Shown: positions 14,001-29,668 of the stretch, in pieces
Layout: every line of letters begins with the position of its first letter
Numbering within the stretch: position 1 is the first letter of the stretch
Origin: Pempheris klunzingeri
Taxonomy: Eukaryota > Chordata > Actinopteri > Acropomatiformes > Pempheridae
Length of the DNA: 64,000 nt
Assembly (NCBI RefSeq): GCF_042242105.1
Contig: NC_092016.1
Location: 11,546,501-11,610,500, forward strand
Reading direction: 5' to 3'
Notes under the pieces: generated by a model
Told to the model about the DNA's origin: nothing
Database searches by the model: none
What the model saw: only the letters and a program-made list of their open reading frames with translations
Position numbers and translations under genes: made by a program

Positions 14001-17000
14001 TCTTGGGATTCGTTGACACTAGGAAAAATACATTTCCAGACTCATCCTTTTAACAGTCTTTTATTGCTTCACTGTAGAAGCGTGACGACGGTGTCAAAGA
14101 ACATGCAGAAAGAGAAGGATAGTCTCTTCAGACAACTGGAGCTGTTGAGGTACTTCTAGTCCGCCTCTGTCTGCTGTTTCAATCAAATTCTCTCTGTACT
14201 TGTAGAGCAATGAATGTGATTCCAGGGAGCATATTTTTTCACATCTTTCAGCCACTCACCGCTCTAAACATGGACCAGCCAGCGAGGTGTTGGTTCTTAA
14301 CGATTTCCTCTCTTTGTGTCAGGGATATGAACAAAAGGCTGCGGGATGAGAAAGATGCCCAGCAGTCTCAGAAGAGGGTTAGTCACAGACGCTCTGTCCA
14401 TCCTCCTCTGCCTTTAACTTATTACCTCAGTGAAGACCTTTGTACCCCCTGGACACAGCAGATTTATCCCACCTAAGCTAAGTCTTGGATTGGTTTCATG
14501 CTTTCGTCCATGCTCTGGACAATGATTATTTATATGGGCAGCTGTTATTGTTTGGTTATTGATTAAACTTATATTAATGCCATTGACACTGTTTTTTGTT
14601 ATTTTTTTGCAATGTCAGCAATGGTTTCTTTTGATGGAGCCGTGAAGTGAAGGATTTTGTTATTCGGTCCAGTGTCACCTGGAGGGAAAGAGTGTTTTAT
14701 ATGTTTATTAATGATACTGTACATCGCTCTATTTATGCAAAAGAACTAAGGTGAACTGAGGAGTGCCAATATCTTAACAGGTTCTTTTTATTCCATCTTT
14801 CTTCTTAAGAAAACTAATATATGGAATTTTTGCCAAAGCTGTTAATTTTAGCCATTTCAAGAATCCAATATATTTATTCAGGAAGACCTGTTGGCCTTAA
14901 CACATTGAACACCTGTCGGTTATTTCTTCTATTTTTGTCTTGCCATATAATTTATAATCAATTAAGTGAATTCCTGAGAAATGATTATGATGTTAAATTT
15001 CCTTTGCAGCAGAATAAATGTCAATATTGGATGAATTCTTTCTTTTTAAACATGCATATCAAATAAACTGCATGCGAAGCAGGAAGTATTTCTACAGAGA
15101 AGACAGTGTTAATTATTTTCTTTGGAAACTTACCACAGTGCACCCATATATTTATATATCTTCTTGTATAAAAACCTTTTTTAGAATCCAAATGTTACAA
15201 AGACTTTGCAGAAGAGAGGGTCAGTCATAGGTAACTACTTACTGCAAGACCAGCCCCTTAAAAGGTTTGTATAACTAACTGCATCCGATATCACATTTGT
15301 CATTGCAGTAATGCGGCGGCAGACTGACTGAGGACTAATTTTATGTATTCATTGATTCTAAAGACAGCTGAGCTCATCCGATGAGTTGGGGCAGGACAAA
15401 GAAAAAGAGGTGACAAATTCATCCAAGAGAAGGCAACCATCATGTAGAGTCAGGGGTGAAAATGTTGAACAGATGCAAACTCAGGTAGGGGACATATTAA
15501 GTCTACAAATACTTAAATGCCAAAGCCATCAATTTTATAACAATGTTATCAGCTAGATACCTATAATTAGGAAGATAATACTTTTGAGGCTTTTGTTGTC
15601 TGCACAGCAGTGTTGGAGCACAGATTTGCATTTGTCAAAAATGCGCATCCTCTTAAACACAAGAAAAAAATAGACTTGATCTCAGAATATTACATTTGGT
15701 GCTTTTACCTGAATTTTAGAGCAAAACTGTCAGTCCTCAGCGAGTGTTCAAGGTTGTATTCCTGGGTAACTCAGGGGTGGGTAAGACCTCCTTCATCCAG
15801 CACTACTGCACAGGACACTTCCACAGTAAAATGAGCGCTACTGTTGGTAAGCTTTTCTTTTATTATTAGTCTACTGTCACAATGATTAACATGCTCCTCA
15901 GATCTAATATAAGTAAAGTATGAAACCACGAGTCTTTGTTGCTTCTAGGTGTAGATTTCCAGATGAAGACTTTAACTCTGGACTTTACCACCATCATCCT
16001 GCAGCTCTGGGACACTGCAGGACAGGAGAGGTCAGATGTAACACAGCTCATTATGTACATTATATACATGAGGTAGATGGATATGACAGGATATGGATCT
16101 GTACAGTATATACACTGTTTTTAGATTTGTATTTACAATAATGATATGTTTAAAAAAAATAATGTTTATACACTGCAAAAATATACTTTTAGAATAAAAT
16201 GTAATATAGTGATAAAGAATAGCACCATTTGAGCTGAAGAATCTTTTCTAGGTCTTATTTCTCCTCATTCTTTTCACCAATGTCTGTTCAGATTTCGCAG
16301 CATCACTGAGCAGTACTACCGTAAAGCCGACGGTATCCTTGCCATGTATGACATAACTCACTCCCCCTCCTTCACCGCTGTGAGAGGATGGATGGACTCT
16401 GTGAAGGTGAGCAGGAGGAGATGATGTTGATGGTTTGATGTAAAAACATGCAAAGCAATTTGAATACACATGCAGGCAATTGACACCACAGCACAATAAG
16501 GATCTGTAGAAACGCTAATGCTATCTGAGTGATAAATCTCAACTTTTTTTCATTCTTGTTTTGGTTTTTGGGTTATTTTTGTTTAGGTTGAACAGCTTTC
16601 TTGCTTCCATTTTCAACACTAATAAGAGTGTGTATTCTAACCTGTTTTGTGTGTGTGTCAGGAGAAGATGTGTGACGGTGCGGTGCTGGTGCTGCTGGCG
16701 AACAAGCTGGACCTGGCAGACAGTCACAGCAGAGAGGTGACAGCAGGGGAGGGACAGAGACTAGCAGAGGTGAGACACAAGACACAAGTAAATATTTGAA
16801 CCACCTCCTGCAGTGATTTACTCACAATGCCACAGCCAAGTAAGGAATGTTATCATTTTTACTTCCTTGTTTATACAGCAGCACCAAGCTTTGTTTTATG
16901 AGTGCAGTGCCAAAACTGGATGTAACGTGGAGGAGCTGATGACTTGTCTGGCTGGGTATGGCATGTTATGTCTTTACTGTATGTCACTCACATCATCTAG

Positions 17001-17691
17001 ATCCTGCAAAATGTTTGTATCTGCTGTGTTGGGGTATTATTTCTACACTTTAGTTTTCACTGTAGCCAAAATACATTCAGGTACCAGTTTATTATGTATG
17101 CAAGTCTAAAACAGCAGCCATGCAATAAATCCTATCCTAGAGTTGACTAAACTTTATGGTCACTTTTGGGACTGTTGTTTGTGGTGCTATTTAACTGTAT
17201 TGCGTTACACTGAGAGGTGTTTCCAATAAGGGCCGCAACTAACAATCATTTTCATTATCAAATAATCTGCCACGCCTTGGTTGATGTCTTCAGATAACTT
17301 TAAAGATGTTCAGTTCACAGTGATATAAAACAGAGAAAAGTAGCAAATCATCACATTTGAGAAGCTGGAATTAGAAAATATGTTTTATAAAATATTTTTG
17401 ACATTTTTCTTGATGCGTGATTGGAGTGACTAATGAATTTTCAAAATTGTTGATTGTTAATTTATATCAGTTAACTAACTCACTGACAACTGTTTTCAGC
17501 ACTATTTCTCACTGTCACTGATATTAAGGGGATGTTCCTCAGCCGTGTAAACTGCAAATGTTTTGGTTTCTGCTGCACAATGATTTGATAATTTTCTTCA
17601 TTTTAGGATGCTAGTTTCCCAGCACCATCGACAATGTGAAAATGCACTTTTACTGACAGAGGACTCTGCTAAAAGAGGCTGCTGTGCTTAG
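11066..17691 (+). CDS. cracr2b: EF-hand, coiled-coil and Rab GTPase protein of the CRACR2/Rab46 type
   Basis: Sixteen exons join in phase: 11066-11320, 11398-11509, 11613-11760, 12643-12789, 12903-12993, 13079-13174, 13267-13454, 14078-14149, 14323-14377, 15368-15484, 15720-15846, 15949-16030, 16292-16406, 16662-16769, 16879-16955 and 17607-17691, giving 624 residues. Two EF-hand loops lie near residues 72-83 (DKEGKG) and 106-117 (DRQSNG), both degenerate as in human CRACR2A. A coiled coil spans about 170-400. A complete Rab domain follows: P-loop GNSGVGKTS 443-451, WDTAGQ 490-495, NKLD 549-552, SAK 581-583, and a prenylatable C-terminus ending GCCA. Family members sense Ca2+ at ER-plasma membrane contacts (CRACR2A) or traffic vesicles. 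Neighbours cd151, gatd1 and chid1 point to CRACR2B, but human CRACR2B lacks the Rab part. An AATAAA lies at 17898-17903. The exon at 15368-15484 encodes a low-complexity linker and is least certain. Confidence 0.88.
17228..17480. repeat. Dispersed fish repeat inside the last intron of the EF-hand/Rab gene
   Basis: It starts GGGCCGCAACTAACAATC and continues with ATTTTCATTATCAAATAATC, then CATTTGAGAAGCTGGAAT and TTGATGCGTGATTGGAGTG. Related diverged copies occur elsewhere in the window. This is the clearest copy. It has no coding sequence. Confidence 0.55.
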
Positions 17692-19122
17692 ACAGAAGAG
17701 GGAAGGAAACTCCCAGGTGTCCGCACCATGGTTGACTGGCGTTACATCTCCTTTGTTGGGACAGTTGGATGGAGCTATGGGGAACCAAAGACCTGAGTGC
17801 TGAGCTCACTGTTGTATGTTTGTGTCATGATATCATGACATTTCTCTGTTAATAAGTTAACTGAACAGTGTCTGTAATGCATTTTTATAATCCATCAAAT
17901 AAAATATATTTTTGATTTAAATAGTTAAATTCTTTGAACAGTATCTTACAAGCTACAATTGTTTCAGTGCCAATAGTGCTCATATGTGTGTGTGTGTGTG
18001 TGTGAGAGAAACCAGCTGGGGGCAGCCCTGTACTCTGCATAGCTTGTGGAGCTGTCAGTTGTGCCAAAAGAGGACAGACACTCAGGCGCTTTGGTAGGAG
18101 GCTCGGGTCTGAGTGTCAACTGAGAACTCACACTGTTGCAGTTAACCTTCAAAGACAGCAGCACATTGACACTGGGCCGGTGGGATCTGGGAAGACGTTA
18201 CCCCGATAATCTGCATCCTTCAAGGCCCACCGTCTAAAATCAGGTAGGAGTATTTTAGTCTCAGCGGAAAGGGAGAGCAGTTTTTCCATGACACAATGAG
18301 TTAAAAATAACTCTGATTCTGACCAGTAGTGGATTTTATTTTGCTGGACACTCACTTTCACATATGGACTCTCATGACTGGAAAACGGCTTTTTCTTAAA
18401 TAATAAGCAGAGGACAGCTCAATCCAGGTCAAGATAAAAACAGACTTTGGCGAATTTATGAAGTGAATCGTTAAAAGTCAACAGTATATCACTGGGGTGT
18501 GAGAAGATCGGGTTGAGTTACAGGGATGGGGGACATGTATATCTGTCTGCTCAATGACATGTGACAAATTGTTAAAGATGTTTTCCCCACAACACATTTG
18601 ATTTCACCTTTGAGCTCTTCCCATTGCTCTGTTGTACCAACTGTTTTTGCAAGTTTGAAACAACATTTTATATCTGGATGAATATTTAAAGTCTCTCAAA
18701 GAATACATGTAAACCTCTCAAAAACAGATAATATGTTGTCATAAGAGCACATGCATACTGTAGGTGAGTGAGAACTCCACTCAGCAAATCACCTTTTACA
18801 CCAAAATTGGAACTAAAGCAAAATGAAACTCTTTCTTCCATGTGTACATGGAAACTGACTAGTCTCAATCAGATACAGCACTAAGAGGCTTTAGCTCGCC
18901 GTCATGTGCGTATTAAGATAGTAAGTTGTGTGATGATAATCTTCAGTATCCTATGAAAGCAGTGCTGTGTGACCTTTCTGAGCATCTGGTGTTCATTCTC
19001 TTGATTCAGCTGTGCTCTCCAACCTTCTCCGGAGAGATTTCTTAACGATGATTTAATAATGCTCTTCCTGTGTGTGCAACAACCTACAGTGTGCCAACAT
19101 GTCCTCTTTTTTTAATTTCAGA
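17692..19122 (+). other. Spacer and 5' region of cd151
   Basis: It contains the polyadenylation signal of the upstream gene (17898-17903), a short (TG)n run at about 17986-18003 and presumably the promoter and noncoding first exon of cd151. A candidate donor (AATCAG|gtagga) lies near 18243. No coding exon is seen. Confidence 0.4.
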
Positions 19123-22430
<3,308 letters not shown>

Positions 22431-23053
22431 TTTTTAAAAAACGTTTAATGTCACAAAATGTGTCACTTCAAGAGCTATAAAATATTTGGTTAGATATTTT
22501 AATGCCGCAATTGTTTTTACACAGTTCTGGATGCAGTGAATTTGCTGATTCAAATTATTACAAGATTTTCAAAATACACACACACGCTAAGGATACTATA
22601 ATGCTGCTGAGCAGCACTGTTCTATTTCTGCAAAATCCCACTGCCTGCTTTAAGTGCCTTCCTTTTTCTGTTAAAATACTGATGTGTGAATGAAAATGTA
22701 ATACCAGCATTCTGTGGCTACATTTGCAATCAGTGTTGATCATGTTGTTTATCTATTTTTTTTAATGTGTCACACAGTGTTTACCAAAGTTTTAATTTAA
22801 AAATGAATATATATATTATTTGCTTGTTGAAATACAAATAAAATGCTTGCCATTTTTTGTCCACATTGCATTTTCCCCCGCCCTTGTTAATGAGCTTTTA
22901 TTCTGAAATCTTCCAGCGGATGTTGTTGTCAGCTGACAGTACTTCCTCTTCCTCTCATATTTCTCCTGCATTATTTCACCCACAATTATCTTTATTATTC
23001 ATTGCAAACAAGCTCAAATATTTCATGCTTAGGGCACTACAAAAATAAATGAA
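22431..23053 (+). other. cd151 3' UTR and gatd1 promoter
   Basis: The cd151 3' UTR runs to the AATAAA at 22837-22842. About 200 bp then remain before the gatd1 start, which must contain its promoter. No other gene is visible. Confidence 0.5.
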
Positions 23054-25346
23054 ATGTCTGCCAAACCGACCTGTCTGATAGTGGCCAGTGCGTCTCCTCA
23101 AGGTGGGTCCATCGGCTTGTGTTCCTGTTAACTTATCATCGTTTAATGAGGGAGTTAATGACACAATGACAAAATACTGAGTTTATCCACACAGTTTTGT
23201 ATCAGTTAGAGTTTACTTGTTGATTTAATTAACCTGTTTTCTGTGGTCAGACATGTCATGCTAGCTAGCTAACTTAACATGCAGCGTTTTCTGAGCTCTC
23301 TCATATTTAAAGTGATGTGTTTTATTGTTTCTTCAGGGGTCTCAGCAAAGTCTTTCCATCAGTCCTTCAGCCTTTGTTGCTCAGCCTTTAACGTCCAGAC
23401 AGCCACACCTGGGGTAAGACTGTGTGTCTGAGGTGAATATTTCTGCTGACAGGCGATGAAAATAGTTTTAAGGTGGCAGAGTCACTGCCTCACATCACCT
23501 GGACTTTTCCATAAAAATATTCATATGAAATAGAAAAACTACAAATCAATATGAAGAGGTGTTTCCTATTTGCCCTCTTTAGTTGTAGTTACATAACCAT
23601 GGTTATTGGTTTGGAGGTACTGCATCACAGTACACAGTCCCATCAGTGTCCTTAGCCTAATGACTCCAGGTTTTGGTTTCACAGAGGTGTCCACGGCAAA
23701 CATTACAAAAAACGATCAAAATTTTACTTAGCTGAATTTTACTCACGCTTTAAAGATGGGTATCTGACAGTCAGAAAGTATGAATGTGATTTTACTATAA
23801 GTATGATGGATTTTTTCCCCCATTAGAAAGAATGATCAGCCCATTCAGCAGTCTATTTTGATATGTCCCACTTAAATGAGTCCTTCAGATCAATTTAAAG
23901 CAGTTGTTTTCAACTGGCGGATCATTGAGACATCCAACACACTGATGCTGACATGATGCATTTTAACCCAAAACGGTGTGAAAGCGGGTAGAAGAGCAGA
24001 GCCATGTTTGCAGTGATGATACTGGAAATATTAAAATATTTTGGTTGATCACTCCAACTGTGATATTGACATATGTGCTGTAAACTAATGGTGGCATTTA
24101 AATAAAACCTTTAGATTTTTTAAAATCTTGTGACCTTAGTGCAAACTAGCACACCGTGCTGAGGTGAGATGAGTGTTTTTGTTTGTTATTGCAGGGGAAG
24201 CCGATAGACTTTGTCGGAGTGGACGAAAGCACTGCTAGATGGGTGCAGGACTTTAACGTCAGACCCTACGCAACACCAGCCAAACTTGAATCTATAGATG
24301 GTAAGAATATTCCTTTCATGGTCATCCTGCTGTTTTTGTTAAATTATATTTATTTAGCTGATGCTTTTATTTAAAGCTACTTAAAGTGAATGCTTTCAAC
24401 CATGTGGATACAACCTGTAAGTGTAAGAACCAAGTGTTTCGCTGATTGTTGTTTGTTCTCTGATCTTTCTTGGAAAAGAGATCTTGATCTTAATGAGACT
24501 TCCTGATTAAATAAAAAAAAAAAAGTACATCAACTTCTTCAAAGCTGAACTGCTTCAAGTGCTACATTCAGAAACAACAGATAGTATTTTTTCATTTTGT
24601 GTGCATTGTCGTTGTTTGGACTCTGCTCGGATAAGTCATGATGACCTTTTCCAGGTGCCCGATACCAGGCGCTGCTCATCCCAGACTGCCCTGGAGCGCT
24701 GAATGACCTGGCACACAGCGGCTCTTTGCACCGCATCCTCACACACTTCATCTCTCACCAAAGTGAGTGTGAGGCTGATTTTAAAAGCAGTCAATATGTA
24801 ACCTACATGTCCGCTGTAGAGACTTGGATGCAGGTTGTTTTTTTTTTCTCTGGGAGCAGAGCCCGTTTGTGCAGTGGGACAAGGAGTGTCGGCGCTGTGT
24901 TGTGCCACTGAGGGACAGAAGTGGATCTTCAGTGGCTACAGTCTAACGGGGGTTAGTCTTCCTCAAGTAAACATGAAGGTAATATAGCAAAATATCTGTT
25001 CAATGTATTAAATAACAGTAACTGTTTTTTCTGAAAGCCGTCAGTGTTCGAACTGGTGCGGAGCCCCGACTTTGCCAACCTACCTTTGATCGTGGAGGAC
25101 TTTGTCAAAGACAGCGGTGGATCCTACACAGGTGAGCTGATCTTCTGAGCACAAATACTCATTTGGTAGCATAAATACTTGATCTGCATTACTAATACAC
25201 TAACACTGGTTTCATCTCTTTGTTTTCCAGCCAGCCAAGAAGATGCTGTGCACGTAGTCATAGACAGACACCTAATAACTGGTCAGAATATGCAGTCAAC
25301 CTCACTTGCTGTAAATAATCTGATCCTGCTCTGTAGTGCCAAGTAA
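23054..25346 (+). CDS. gatd1: Glutamine amidotransferase-like class 1 domain protein 1
   Basis: Seven exons (23054-23102, 23337-23413, 24195-24300, 24655-24762, 24860-24951, 25038-25131, 25231-25346) give 213 residues. Conserved stretches include [51 protein letters not shown] and [15 protein letters not shown]. These match human GATD1 (formerly PDDC1), a DJ-1/PfpI-fold protein. Cysteine in the CAVGQG turn occupies the nucleophile-elbow region of the fold, but enzymatic activity is not established for the family. The start was chosen because [12 protein letters not shown] aligns with the conserved first beta strand; the N-terminus is slightly shorter than in human. It is a 3' neighbour of cd151 and converges with chid1, as expected for the 11p15.5-like block. 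Confidence 0.93.
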
Positions 25347-26140
25347 AAACAGAAACCGTTAACATCAGATGCACTCAAATTAAACAGCTTATTGTTTATG
25401 TGTATATTCATGTAATTAAACAAAACATTCACCTCAGAGAAATATTGGAAGATGCTGAGTCAGAACAGATGTTTGGCAACACTGTAAATACATCATCACT
25501 GGTCAATGCAGTTATTATAAACCTAATAAAAACCACACAATCAAATGTCTTGATTTGGAAATGAATGAAATGAGAAAACTTGAGTAGCAGATGTTCAAAG
25601 CCAGAAAAGGATGCATCTTCACAGCAAGTAAAGCTGCATCCGAGCGCAGAAACATTTATGAAAAATGACGTGAGGCGCAAACCTGCAGAAAACGTCTCAA
25701 TGTGGTCTGCAGATGTTTGTGGCTCGTGAACTCTGAAGGCCTCACGACAAGAATATAACCCATCATTTAATACATACTGATGATCATGCACTCTCTGTTG
25801 AATGGAGATGTGTTACTGCACTGAACTGTAAGCTGGTTTCATCAATTAAAAAGGAAAACAACATATTGAAGTACCTGCTGTCTGCTGCAAGTACTGTTTG
25901 AATCCACAAATCACAGATTTCTCAACTCTTCCCTGACCCTCAAACCAGTTAAGTATTAACTGAAATCCTGTCAACGACCCCTTTTAATGAGTTCAAGCTC
26001 ATTTCACTCACTCAGAAATGACAAACAAAAGTAATACCTGCATACAGCTCTTCAATTTTTGGTCAGTCATGTTTGTGGAGAAAGAAAAAAAAAAAATCCA
26101 TGTGCTGATCATCCACAGTCTTCACTATCAAGTGCAACTC
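25347..26140. other. Convergent 3' flanks of gatd1 and chid1
   Basis: Mostly untranslated sequence of the two converging genes. A 120-codon open frame on the minus strand (25429-25791) has no recognisable domain and biased AT-rich codons, so it is not called. Confidence 0.45.
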
Positions 26141-29100
26141 TCATAGGAGGTCATAGAAATAGTCCAGTCCTTGTCCCAATTCCCACAAGGAAATTCCTGT
26201 TCCCAGTTCGGTAGCTAAAGAGATCCTCAGGTAGATTGACTGCAAGATAATTTAAATTATGTTAATCTCCTGAAGATCGCACTAAACTTAATGGAAACAA
26301 TAATGGAAAATGTAATTTAATTTAGAGGTAATAATGGAAAATTGGTCTCAAAAAGGATCTATGTTGCTCTGTGATTATGCATAAAATGTGAAAAAAAAGA
26401 CTTACCTTCAGTGATGGGTAGTACACCACATGCTTAGCTGCATTGTTCCTGAAATGAATGGAACAGGGCTTGTTAAAAGATGCTGTTTGAAGTTTTAAAT
26501 TTCAGCCATAATTTGTAGGCTGTAAGCGTTATAAAGTCAGTACCTCTTGTAAGCGAAGTAATGCTCTCCAGAATATTCATCCCAGAGATGTTTTGGTCTG
26601 TGTTCTCGCAAAATCTCAATGTACCTGCAGGAAATCAAGTTTCAGACGGCATTAATGGCCCCTATTTTTATTAAGGAGCCTTTTACTAAGACTCCTCTTG
26701 GCTTATTGCTATTGTATGACACAGAACTTTCCAAAGTTTTGTTTTTTTCATGTGGGATTTCTTTGTCTGTGTTGGTTTTCTCACTGGCTTGACGAGGCTG
26801 GGGCTTAGTTACAAAAAGGTAAAGGTACACATTTTAGCGCACCAATCAGAATAAAGAGCTAAAAATCTGTTTCCAGGGGGAAAAATAACGTCCAGAAACA
26901 TCCATCATAAATCCAACAAAGTTTAGCTCAATGCTAAACCACTGGAGTACTCTGCCGAAACACATAAAGCTTTAATTGCTAAAATGCAAGACAGCATTTT
27001 AAGTTTAAATTTTCAAGTACCCCAGTAGTCACAGTATTATCTTACCTTGCCCCCAGGATTGGTTCTGTTCCCTGGCTTGAAAAATCAAGGCCATACAAAT
27101 TGAGTCCAAGCAGGATCTTTTGCCTCCACTCAGTGTTGGGTGCAAGCTGGAGGACACAGTCTCTAATCCAGGGCAGGGGAGAGCTTGGGCCCGGCCTATT
27201 AAAAAAGAAAAAGACAAAAAAAAACCACATAACTCAGATATTATCTACATGAATGCTGTGAATCCTCTTGTAGCTGTCAGTTACCCCAATCACATCTTTA
27301 CCAAAAAACAGAAAACATTTCTTTCACAATGAATCTATGGACATGACTTGTCTGTGACACTCACCTGGCACCGCTGGAGTAGTCGTACGTCATGAGGCTG
27401 AATCCATCGACTGCAGGCGCCAATTGCTCGAACTCCTCCCTGCCAAACATGCCCGGCTGCCCCGTACTGATGATGGTGGAAAAGGAAAAAAAGAAGAGTA
27501 AGTAACAATTCCTGGGATTTGTTTTTCACATTTCTAGTTGTTGAAGGTAAACTGATTTTAATCACCTCGTCACAGCAGGTGGAATGACAAGGATGCAGTC
27601 TAATCTTTTTGCCTTCAAAGTCTCACATATGTGTTTCACCAGATGGACCAGCTCCCTGTACAGAGAAGATTTCACATGCTCAATTATATGTATTTCCCTC
27701 TTGAATCGTCTCAGGCAAGGAAGCGATGGTCTGAGTAATAATGCAGTCGTGTCAGCAGAATAACTCACTTTCTTTTGTTACCTCCCAGCTGGCTCCACAG
27801 CTCCAAAGTGAAACCATCAAAGCCTTCGGTCTGCAAGGCCACAGCTTCATTAGACAGACACAGGATAAACACAACACCGCTGCAACGGAGTTCAACCTAA
27901 ACACGGCGCATGATTACCTTTGCAACATCCACCAGCTCACTTCCCAGCTCTTCAATTTCATCCTCACTCCCCAGCACGCTCATGTAGTCCTGGTAAGACC
28001 AGCCATCAAATAACAGCCGAGGCACTGAGGGTAAAAGAAATGAAGCAGCTCAAATAAATGACCCAGCAGGAGAGCCTGCACTGACCCACGTTAACAGATC
28101 TGAGTCGACTCACCCATCCTGATTTTTTTGTTAGACTTGCGCACAGCTTTGACCCAGCCTGGAAAGACAAAAAGACCCCTATTAAATACATTAGTCATCT
28201 GTTGTGACACTTTTAATAACTGACAAAGGTTATAAAACTTTCCACTTGACTGCCGGTGGTGTGGGTCCCCTACCTGGGTCATGATCATGGAGTCCTGTAA
28301 CGTCAAAGGTTTCAGGTCCTCGTCGGCGGAGCTGAAGCCACACTGCAGACACTGAAGTTAACTTAGGGCCGAACGCTTTGGCAATATCATAGCCGTGGGA
28401 ATTCCACTGGAGAAATAAGATTTAGACATAATGAGTCCAAACAACCCACACATGGGGACAGGTTCATGCTTTATCAAGTCAGTCTTAACACAAGACCTAC
28501 ACGTCTATATGTGCGTTGAAGGAGTTGCCGATCGCTGCAGTCATTCCTCCTCCACATACTGCCCTAAAGTGACTTCCTACTCATACTGTGCAAGAGACTG
28601 TCACATTAGGGTGATGTCTAAATTTAAAGGCCACAAGAAGCAGTTATTTCATTCATTGTTGATTGATCTGCTGGTCATTTTCTTAATTAACCGACTACAA
28701 ATTAGTGAAAAATAGCCACCATAATTTCCCAGAGCCAAAAACGATATGTTGAAATAGCTCGTTTTGCCAACAACCAAATCATAACTCACAGATCTTAAAC
28801 TTATTTATCATACAGGACAAAGAAAAGCTTCACATGTTCATGTTCAAATCAACATATGTTTGACATGTCTGCTTGAAAACTGAGATAAATGACAATGATA
28901 ACGGATAAGATTTGACAGATAATTAAAGGACTAATAGTAACAGTTTTACCAATGTTAGTCTTATTAGTGTGAAATTGCCTCTTTGTGTTACTGTGCATAG
29001 ATGATGGAACAAAAAAACAATTTAGCAAATAAAAGTCTCACTTTGGGAGATTTGAGAGAATCATTTGGCCAACTCAAAGACTCATGAACTCATGTTAGAT

Positions 29101-29668
29101 TCAGATGAACTTTCTGGTGCATTTTTGCACAGTATGTCCCCCCGTCTTCAAAGTGACAGATCCCTTTACAACCAGTTTGACTCTTACTTATGCATTAAGC
29201 CAGACTTGGGCAAATCTGTTTCAGACTTACAGGTGTGACATATCCAAGCACTTGTCCTTGAAATGTTCTCTTGATGTGAGCACAGTATCTCTTTTCCTCC
29301 TTCACTATGTCTTTCCAGTGCGGGTCTGACACAACAAGGCCTCTCTCCAAAGCAGACAGTTCAGCTGGAGATGTCTAAACAGTGACATCGAAGAGGAAAG
29401 AGCCCATTTCAGTGACACACATCCATGATCATGACTGGACAGATGGGAACAGGAGCATTCAGGTAGGCCCAGTGACATACCAGGTAAACAGAGGAGGGCT
29501 TGTATGACCTGACAGCACACACAGCCCACACCCATTTCAAGGTAAAGACCTGAACTTACTCACCTCGGCCTCAGCTTTATGCGACTTCTTTACATCAGTT
29601 TTTGAAAGTGTTGCACCGACCCACCAGCAGCATGAGATGGCGTGCAGCAGGAACAATGTCGTTCTCAT
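26141..29668 (-). CDS. chid1: Chitinase domain-containing protein 1 (stabilin-1-interacting chitinase-like protein)
   Basis: Twelve exons in transcript order: 29668-29564, 29374-29231, 28406-28274, 28158-28114, 28024-27918, 27830-27769, 27655-27566, 27466-27365, 27195-27046, 26624-26544, 26448-26406, 26239-26141. They encode 386 residues (human 393). A signal peptide ([18 protein letters not shown]) is followed by a GH18 TIM barrel with [56 protein letters not shown] and the C-terminal [16 protein letters not shown]. The chitinase DGxDxDxE motif is replaced (DGFTLELW), as in human CHID1, so it is a glycan-binding rather than hydrolytic member, acting in lysosomes or secreted. For exon 6 the downstream donor was chosen: it alone keeps phase and restores the conserved GGNKRK segment. 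It is divergent from ighmbp2. Confidence 0.94.
28655..28930. repeat. Probable diverged dispersed repeat in chid1 intron 2
   Basis: The stretch contains TGTTGATTGATCTGCTGGTC, TTTCCCAGAGCCAAAAACG and similar phrases, resembling a common teleost interspersed repeat. It has no coding content, and its boundaries are approximate. Confidence 0.4.

Noticed and set aside
25429-25791. 120-codon minus-strand open frame between gatd1 and chid1
   Set aside because: No recognisable domain or signal. It lies in the expected 3' UTR of chid1 and has AT-biased composition.
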